A stretch of DNA of 64,000 nucleotides, taken from NCBI RefSeq assembly GCF_900184995.1, contig NZ_LT860098.1:129001-193000 (forward strand), written 5' to 3'. The notes beneath the pieces are model-generated. The model made no database searches. It was not told where the DNA came from and saw only the letters and a list, made by a program, of their open reading frames with translations. Shown here one piece after another: positions 58,923 through 64,000 of the stretch. The DNA is from Konateibacter massiliensis (lineage in GTDB: Bacteria > Bacillota > Clostridia > Lachnospirales > Lachnospiraceae). Within the stretch, counting starts at the first letter, position 1, and every line of letters starts with the position of its first letter. The position numbers and the translations under genes are program-made.

Positions 58923-59660
58923 TTATAGATACTCAATCTCTACCAGAGTAAGTCCCTTCGCCGGAGCAGTCGGCCCTGCAAGGCTTCTGTCGCATCCTTC
59001 CAAAATGGAGGATACAATGCTCGCATCCAGTTGCTTCTTACCGATTTCCATCAGTGTGCCGGAAATAATTCTTACCATATTATATAGGAAGCCATTTCCC
59101 GTTACCCGAATGACAATCATTTCTCCCTCCTCTTCCACCGTGAGGGAATAAATTTCTCTTACCGTCGATTCTACCTGCAATTTTGCCGTGGCGAAGCTCT
59201 TGAAATCATGCTCTCCGACAAGATATTTGGCTGCCTCCCTCATCCGCTCCACATCCATCGGATAATGCTCAAAGTGAGTGAGATTTCGAAGTGTGGGAAT
59301 GGGGAAAGTGCGGTTTACAATCCTGTATTCATACGTCTTTCTCGTCTTGCAATAGCGCGGGTGAAAATCAGAAGCCACCTCGCAGGAGCCCTGTATACGG
59401 ATATCCTCCGGTAACATGCAGTTTAATGCAAAGGAGATTTTCTCCCCGGGAATCCTTGTGCTGCTGTCAAACACAACTACATTTCCAAGTGCATGCACAC
59501 CCGAATCTGTCCTGCTCGCACCAATCACCTTAATATTTTCATTCAAAAGCTCTGTAAGCTTTTTATTTAATACTTCCTCTATCGTTATGCCATTGGGCTG
59601 AACTTGAAAGCCACAGTAATTTGTGCCCTCATATGCCACAATCATTTTAACTCGTTTCAT
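58923..59660 (-). CDS. truA: tRNA pseudouridine(38-40) synthase TruA
   Basis: 245 residues. The catalytic motif is IGASRTDSGVHALGN, with the catalytic Asp near 52. Also present are YEGTNYCGFQVQ at the start and GNGFLYNMVRIISGTLMEIGKK near the end. It isomerises uridines 38-40 in the anticodon arm of many tRNAs. It follows ecfT by 147 bases, in the common Firmicute order ecfA-ecfA-ecfT-truA-rplM-rpsI. That gap carries a hairpin (GAGTGC/GCACTC) without a U-run. Confidence 0.96.
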   Translation of the reverse strand: MKRVKMIVAYEGTNYCGFQVQPNGITIEEVLNKKLTELLNENIKVIGASRTDSGVHALGNVVVFDSSTRIPGEKISFALNCMLPEDIRIQGSCEVASDFHPRYCKTRKTYEYRIVNRTFPIPTLRNLTHFEHYPMDVERMREAAKYLVGEHDFKSFATAKLQVESTVREIYSLTVEEEGEMIVIRVTGNGFLYNMVRIISGTLMEIGKKQLDASIVSSILEGCDRSLAGPTAPAKGLTLVEIEYL

Positions 59661-59807
59661 TTTAAACCTCGATCATTTTTTGTAACAGTTCAGCTTTGCA
59701 GAAATGATTATGCAAAATAACCGTGAGTGCTTGCACTCTAAGGATATTTGGTATAATCATTTGTATATCTGGCACATTATGAATGGCATGGCTAAACTGT
59801 TATATTT

Positions 59808-60608
59808 CTATATCAGCCACTCAAAACCGATAATAGCAATAAAATACAGCATCAAAACAACATAGGCGCGATAATCTCTCATCTGGTATAAAAGCGGTTT
59901 CATCTTTGTTCTTCCTTCTCCGCCGCTGTAGCACCTTGCCTCCATCGCCATCGCCAAATCATTTGCACGGCGAAAAGCAGATATAAACAACGGAACAAGG
60001 AGGGGAACAAGGCTTTTTGCCTTCTTAATTAGATTTCCGCTCTCAAAATCAGCGCCTCTTGCAATCTGTGCCTTCATGATTTTATCCGTTTCTTCCAATA
60101 AAATAGGGATAAAGCGAAGCGCAATCGACATCATCATTGCAATTTCATGAACCGGAACCTTGATGCGCTTCAGCGGTCCCAAAAGGCTTTCTAAGCCATC
60201 TGTAAGCTGATTTGGCGTTGTTGTCAGTGTCATCATCGAAGAGCCGATAATTAAATAAATCAGTCTGATTGCCATAAATACAGCAATTTTAAGCCCTTCC
60301 TTTGTAATTTTAAAAATACCGTATTGGACTAAGGCTTCACCGGGCGTCAAAAATAAATTAAACAGCACCGTTATCATCAACAGCATAATAATTGCCTTCA
60401 AACCTTTTACGATAAAACGGAAAGGAACCTTGGAGGCAGCTATCACACCTGCCAAAAATAATGTCACGATCAAATATCCCACTAAGTTATGAAAAACAAA
60501 TAAGGATATAATGTAGGCCAAGGTTCCCACCAGCTTTGTCCTTGGGTCCAGCCTGTGAATTACGGAATCCTTGGGGTAGTATTGTCCGATTGTTATGTCT
60601 CTTATCAT
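59808..60608 (-). CDS. ecfT: ECF transporter transmembrane protein EcfT
   Basis: 266 residues, with about five membrane helices. The cytoplasmic coupling helices carry the family Ala-Arg-Gly motifs: IMKAQIARGADFESG and SFRRANDLAMAMEARCY (AFRRANDLAMAMEARCYSGG). EcfT links the two ATPases to interchangeable substrate-binding S components for vitamin or metal uptake. TTAGGAGGCAAAG precedes the start. It lies 23 bases after ecfA2. No S component is in the window, so this is a shared (group II) energizing module. Confidence 0.97.
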   Translation of the reverse strand: MIRDITIGQYYPKDSVIHRLDPRTKLVGTLAYIISLFVFHNLVGYLIVTLFLAGVIAASKVPFRFIVKGLKAIIMLLMITVLFNLFLTPGEALVQYGIFKITKEGLKIAVFMAIRLIYLIIGSSMMTLTTTPNQLTDGLESLLGPLKRIKVPVHEIAMMMSIALRFIPILLEETDKIMKAQIARGADFESGNLIKKAKSLVPLLVPLFISAFRRANDLAMAMEARCYSGGEGRTKMKPLLYQMRDYRAYVVLMLYFIAIIGFEWLI

Positions 60609-60631
60609 CTTTGCCTCCTAAATAAAGCAAA

Positions 60632-61486
60632 CTAATTTTTCTCACGAAATACCCGAAGTATCTCCTCTTTTGCTTCCTCGATTGTCGTTGCCGTGGTGCT
60701 GACCAAAATCCCTTTTTCTTTTAAGCGGTTCATAATATAAGTAACCTGCGGTGCGGCAAGTCCCATTTCTTCCAGTTCCAGATAATGCTTAAACACCTCT
60801 TTCGGCGTGTCATCATACATAATCTGTCCTTGGTTCATCACAATAAGCCGCTCCACATATTTTGCAACGTCCTCCATGCTGTGAGAAACCAAAATGACCG
60901 TCATATTCGTTGTTTCATGAAGCTTCTTGATTTGGTCTAAAATCTCATCTCTGCCTTTCGGGTCAAGTCCCGCCGTCGGCTCATCCAGGATAAGAATATC
61001 CGGTTTCATGGCAAGCACGCCTGCGATTGCAACTCTCCTCTTTTGTCCGCCTGACAGTTCAAACGGGGACTGATAAAATAAATTTTCATCAAAGCCAACC
61101 ATTTTAAGCGCCTCAAAAGCGCGAAGCTGTGCTTCCTTTTCTGACAGCCCTAAGTTTCTCGGTCCAAAGCACACGTCTTCAAACACGTTTACCTCAAAAA
61201 GCTGGTGCTCCGGATATTGGAACACAAGTCCAACCTTACTTCTCAAGTTCTTCTTGTTAAATCCCTTCTCACTGATGTCCTCGCCGTTATAGTAAATGCT
61301 TCCCGCCGTAGCCTGCATCAGGCCGTTTAGGTGCTGAATAAGCGTAGATTTACCGGAGCCCGTATGCCCGATAATGCCGATGAACTGTCCGTCCTCAATA
61401 ACCAGATTGATATCCTTTAACGCCTGCATCTCATATGCAGTTCCGCTTCCATATATATAATTTACTTTATCTAATATAATTGACAT
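60632..61486 (-). CDS. ecfA2: ECF transporter ATPase EcfA2
   Basis: 284 residues. Walker [10 protein letters not shown] (about 38-46), Q-loop [10 protein letters not shown], signature LSGGQKRR, Walker [14 protein letters not shown] and H-loop VSHSME. The Q-loop extension matches EcfA2 of group II ECF modules. It pairs with EcfA1, whose gene it overlaps by 16 bases, and with EcfT downstream. ATP hydrolysis powers substrate release from the S component. Confidence 0.97.
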   Translation of the reverse strand: MSIILDKVNYIYGSGTAYEMQALKDINLVIEDGQFIGIIGHTGSGKSTLIQHLNGLMQATAGSIYYNGEDISEKGFNKKNLRSKVGLVFQYPEHQLFEVNVFEDVCFGPRNLGLSEKEAQLRAFEALKMVGFDENLFYQSPFELSGGQKRRVAIAGVLAMKPDILILDEPTAGLDPKGRDEILDQIKKLHETTNMTVILVSHSMEDVAKYVERLIVMNQGQIMYDDTPKEVFKHYLELEEMGLAAPQVTYIMNRLKEKGILVSTTATTIEEAKEEILRVFREKN

Positions 61487-62322
61487 AATTTATCCACCAA
61501 CTCATCTATTGTGAGAATACCTTCCGGTAAGTCAAGTCCTGCCTGCTTCAATTCCTCTGAAAGCAATGTCACCTGCGGCACATCCAGACGATATCTTTTC
61601 AAATCCGCAACTCTGGAAAATACCTCTCTTGGGGTTCCCTCCATCACAACGCTTCCTTTGTCCATGATGTAAACCTTGTCCGCGTTAATAACTTCTTCCA
61701 TATAATGGGTAATCAGAATGACCGTAACTCCCTCCTCCTTGTTGAGTCTCGTTATGGTCTCAATGACTTCCTTTCTTCCGTTTGGATCAAGCATGGCAGT
61801 AGGCTCGTCCAACACGATACATTTCGGACGCATCGCTACAATTCCTGCGATTGCAACTCTCTGCTTTTGTCCGCCCGATAATTTATTCGGAGAATGCTCG
61901 CGGTATTTTAACATGTTTACCGCCTTTAAGCCCTTTTCCACGCGCTCCCAGATCTCCGGAGTCGGCACGCCGATGTTCTCCGGTCCGAAGCCGACATCTT
62001 CCTCCACTACCGTTCCGATTATCTGATTGTCAGGATTTTGAAAAACCATGCCTGCTGTTTTTCGAATATCCCACAAACGGTCCATGTCCTTAGCATCATA
62101 TCCGTCAATCCATAGGTCACCCTCCGTCGGACGAAGAATTGCATTCATATGCTTTGCAAGAGTAGACTTTCCTGAACCGTTATGCCCGAGTATCGCCACA
62201 AAATCTCCTGCTTTAATGTCGACATTTACTTCATCCACGGCACGATTAATAGACTCTACGTTTCCCTCTTCATCGCGCCTTATATATTCAAATACCAAAT
62301 TTTTTGATTTAATAATTCCCAT
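61471..62322 (-). CDS. ecfA1: ECF transporter ATPase EcfA1
   Basis: 283 residues. Walker [10 protein letters not shown] (about 46-54), Q-loop [10 protein letters not shown], signature LSGGQKQR, Walker [13 protein letters not shown] and H-loop THYMEE. The NPDNQ Q-loop is the hallmark of EcfA1. It is the first gene of the ECF module here, starting next to a long hairpin in the divergent gap with the PAP2 gene; in many relatives rplQ precedes it, but not in this window. Confidence 0.97.
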   Translation of the reverse strand: MGIIKSKNLVFEYIRRDEEGNVESINRAVDEVNVDIKAGDFVAILGHNGSGKSTLAKHMNAILRPTEGDLWIDGYDAKDMDRLWDIRKTAGMVFQNPDNQIIGTVVEEDVGFGPENIGVPTPEIWERVEKGLKAVNMLKYREHSPNKLSGGQKQRVAIAGIVAMRPKCIVLDEPTAMLDPNGRKEVIETITRLNKEEGVTVILITHYMEEVINADKVYIMDKGSVVMEGTPREVFSRVADLKRYRLDVPQVTLLSEELKQAGLDLPEGILTIDELVDKLCQLY

Positions 62323-62391
62323 TTAATTACCTCAAGTGCGCATATTTATAGTTATTTTAATAAATTCAATGCAGTATTTCTGTGCATACTG

Positions 62392-62442
62392 TACAATTAT
62401 AGTTACTGTGGAGTCAAGGGCTCCACAGTAACTATAATTGTA
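62392..62442. repeat. Perfect 22-bp inverted repeat between divergent genes
   Basis: TACAATTATAGTTACTGTGGAG and its exact complement 8 bases further (shown as positions 62392-62413 and 62421-62442; outer TACAATTAT/ATAATTGTA). No U-run on either side, and it lies upstream of both ecfA1 and the PAP2 gene, so it ends neither. It may be a relic of a lost transcript's terminator or a protein-binding site. Confidence 0.75.
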
Positions 62443-62472
62443 ATCCTTTTCCTTGTCAACTGCAATACTTTC

Positions 62473-62501
62473 TTGAAATCTTATCCAGCTACAGGTATAA
62501 T
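62473..62501 (+). promoter_or_regulatory. Promoter of the PAP2 gene
   Basis: TTGAAA (62473-62478), 17 bases, TATAAT (62496-62501). Just downstream, TGTTACAG (62504-62511) and CTGTAACA (62530-62537) form an inverted repeat that could be an operator or a leader hairpin. Confidence 0.75.
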
Positions 62502-62575
62502 ATTGTTACAGCAAAGCCATATGCCCCAACTGTAACATAATCATAATAATAACTACTTTTCAGGAGAATATAGAT

Positions 62576-63463
62576 ATGGAATTTTTAAGACTATTAGCGG
62601 AATACCGCACCCCTTGGCTTACTTCATTTTTCAGTGCCTTTACCGTTTTGGGCGAGGAGGTATTCGCCATCTCAATCATATGCCTTTTATATTGGTGTTA
62701 CGATAAAAAACTTGCAAAAAAGATTTGTATTGCCTATTTTGCCAGCGGTCTGACCGTACAGGCATTGAAGCTGACCTTCTGTATTCCGCGCCCTTGGGTG
62801 ATAGATCCCAGCTTTCAGCCGGTTGATACAAAGATTGCTTCTGCCACCGGCTATTCCTTCCCCAGCGGGCATACACAGAGCAGCTCTGCGCTGTTTGGCT
62901 CGTGCGCTCTTCTTTCTAAAAAAATATGGCTGAGAATTATTCCTTTATTTCTCATGACCGGCGTTGCCTTTTCCCGTATGTACTTAGGGTACCATACGCC
63001 AAAGGACGTGCTCACTGCAATGTTTCTCTCCCTGTTTATCGTACTTCTTGTAAACAAGGTGATTGATGTGACTGTCTGTGATTATAAAAAGGTGGCTGTT
63101 TTCCTTGCCGTATTTTCTTTTGCCGTTTTAGTTTACAGCCTGATACTGAAAAATCTTCCGAATGCTGATATTACACAGTTTCACGATTGCTTCAAGGCGG
63201 CAGGTGCCGGACTTGGCTTCGCGCTTGGCTGGTATGTGGAATCGCGCTACATTAACTTCAATGAAAAAAGTGGCAGCCCGTTTCTGCAAGTGGTAAAGCT
63301 TGGGCTTGGGCTTCTTGTTGCCATCCTGCTGAAATCCGGCTTAAAAATGCTGCTCGGAACAAGTCTGACTGCCGATACCATTCGCTACTTTATCTTAGTT
63401 TGTTGGATTATGATATTGTATCCTGTCTTGATTGTCAAGCTATTTAATAAGAAGCAGGTATAG
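62576..63463 (+). CDS. PAP2-family membrane phosphatase
   Basis: 295 residues. The three acid-phosphatase motifs are KLTFCIPRPW (about 63-72), PSGHTQSSSALFG (about 97-109) and SRMYLGYHTPKD (about 135-146), giving a full active site. Multiple membrane helices follow, with a second hydrophobic half (about 165-290) not needed for catalysis. It dephosphorylates lipid phosphates such as undecaprenyl diphosphate or phosphatidic acid outside or within the membrane. CAGGAGAATATAGAT precedes the start, and a strong terminator ends it. Confidence 0.92.
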   Translation: MEFLRLLAEYRTPWLTSFFSAFTVLGEEVFAISIICLLYWCYDKKLAKKICIAYFASGLTVQALKLTFCIPRPWVIDPSFQPVDTKIASATGYSFPSGHTQSSSALFGSCALLSKKIWLRIIPLFLMTGVAFSRMYLGYHTPKDVLTAMFLSLFIVLLVNKVIDVTVCDYKKVAVFLAVFSFAVLVYSLILKNLPNADITQFHDCFKAAGAGLGFALGWYVESRYINFNEKSGSPFLQVVKLGLGLLVAILLKSGLKMLLGTSLTADTIRYFILVCWIMILYPVLIVKLFNKKQV

Positions 63464-63515
63464 CCATTTTTTATATAAAATAACTTTGCAAACCACTTTA
63501 CTTGTCATACATAAG

Positions 63516-63550
63516 TGGGGCATATCATGATCTGATATGCCCCATTTTTT
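63516..63550 (+). terminator. Terminator of the PAP2 gene
   Basis: TGGGGCATATCA / TGATATGCCCCA with a short loop, then TTTTTT. It overlaps the end of the convergent YigZ-family gene. Confidence 0.9.
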
Positions 63551-64000
63551 ACTCCTCAAAACAAATGACTTCCCCATTAATCTTCGCAAAATAGAGTGTT
63601 CCTGCCTCCTCGAGCTCTGCTTTTCCGTTGGTAGCTTCTATTATCTCGTTTCTCAGACCTTCTGTCTCCTTTATCGGTACAAGTGCTGTAATTTTCACTA
63701 CATCCGTGTATTCACTGGACAAGATGGTTATCTGCCTTTGTCCGAGCAGGTATTGGATTTTCCCGACTCCATTATAGTCAGTTCCGATTGCAAGCTTTAC
63801 CGCATAATATTTCTCCGCTATCACACTGTTTCTCAAGCCTTCCTGCGTGGCACCGAAATAGGCGCGCACGAGCCCTCCCGTTCCAAGAAGGGTTCCTCCA
63901 AAATACCTTGTCACGACAACGAGCGTGTTTCGCAGTCCCTCTCCAAGCAGAACGTCCAGAATCGGCTTTCCTGCTGTCTGGCTTGGTTCACCGTCATCGC
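63549..64000 (-). CDS. YigZ/IMPACT-family protein (5' end outside window)
   Basis: The frame is open to base 64000, so only the last 150 residues are seen. DDGEPSQTAGKPILDVL, VTRYFGGTLLGTGGLVRAY and GATQEGLRN are the core of the UPF0029/IMPACT N-terminal domain, followed by the DUF1949 ferredoxin-like C-terminal domain (YAVKLAIGTDYNGVGKIQYLL onward). YigZ relatives of this build occur in most Firmicutes; the role is unproven (translation-related by analogy to IMPACT). It converges with the PAP2 gene. Confidence 0.92.
   Translation of the reverse strand, partial: DDGEPSQTAGKPILDVLLGEGLRNTLVVVTRYFGGTLLGTGGLVRAYFGATQEGLRNSVIAEKYYAVKLAIGTDYNGVGKIQYLLGQRQITILSSEYTDVVKITALVPIKETEGLRNEIIEATNGKAELEEAGTLYFAKINGEVICFEE

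Noticed and set aside
1-64000. CRISPR arrays, tRNA or rRNA genes
   Set aside because: No regularly spaced direct repeats with unique spacers, no recognisable tRNA cloverleaf with CCA-type ends and no rRNA stretch were seen by eye; a scan with dedicated software was not possible.

Overview
The window looks like a chromosomal segment of a gut-type anaerobic Firmicute, most likely a Lachnospiraceae (Clostridium cluster XIVa) member. This is inferred from moderately AT-rich DNA, strong AGGAGG-type ribosome binding sites, the gene order ecfA1-ecfA2-ecfT-truA-rplM-rpsI, EFR1 ferredoxin, CD3324, DUF4491 and DUF1062 proteins, many two-component systems, and a domain-permuted GH3 enzyme of the Ruminococcus/Butyrivibrio kind. 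I ran no database search, so genus and family names are recognition from sequence.

Layout. 1-2.2 kb: end of an ABC exporter, a uracil-DNA glycosylase-like gene and an autoregulated MerR gene. 2.3-7.5 kb: a membrane-anchored, domain-permuted GH3 glycosidase and an AgrC/AgrA-type (GHKL/LytTR) two-component system. 7.6-8.2 kb: a Phd/ParE-type toxin-antitoxin module. 8.4-13.9 kb: two SDR oxidoreductases, RtcB RNA ligase with an OmpR-type two-component pair, and a divergent NTF2-like gene. 14-19.7 kb: a flavodoxin-type reductase, a MerR/GyrI-like regulator, and an operon of an ABC-F protein, an alpha/alpha-toroid protein and a lipoprotein, headed by an attenuator leader with a 3-codon upstream ORF. 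19.8-22.7 kb: catalase, YbaN and small membrane proteins. 22.9-29.4 kb: an uncharacterised operon (31-residue membrane peptide, membrane protein, radical SAM/SPASM protein, P-loop-less RecA-like/ATP-grasp fusion) next to another two-component system.

30.4-43.5 kb is a glycan-use locus: divergent AraC regulator, GH3, GH2, GH43, a GH106-like enzyme and a GPH-type sugar symporter, followed in the same direction by a His-less HPr-like protein and a membrane chemoreceptor. No signal peptides are visible on the enzymes, so imported oligosaccharides or glycosides are probably broken down in the cytoplasm. 43.5-46.1 kb is a MarR-headed operon with an atypical carbamoyltransferase. 46.3-57.6 kb is an accessory, partly decaying region: a Big2 surface protein, small regulators, twin 8-codon leader ORFs with a shared hairpin, an HTH-sigma fusion, an EFR1 ferredoxin/TetR pair, an IS3-family element with a 4-bp target duplication inside a ridA-like pseudogene, other gene remnants, and a probable type I toxin-antitoxin locus. 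57.8-64 kb returns to conserved chromosome: rpsI, rplM, truA, the ECF transporter module, a PAP2 phosphatase and the start-less part of a YigZ-family gene.

Regulatory signals recur: two MerR-type promoters with 19-bp spacers, paired 11-bp-periodic repeats by an OmpR-type system, palindromic operators, and three long, nearly perfect hairpins without U-tracts.
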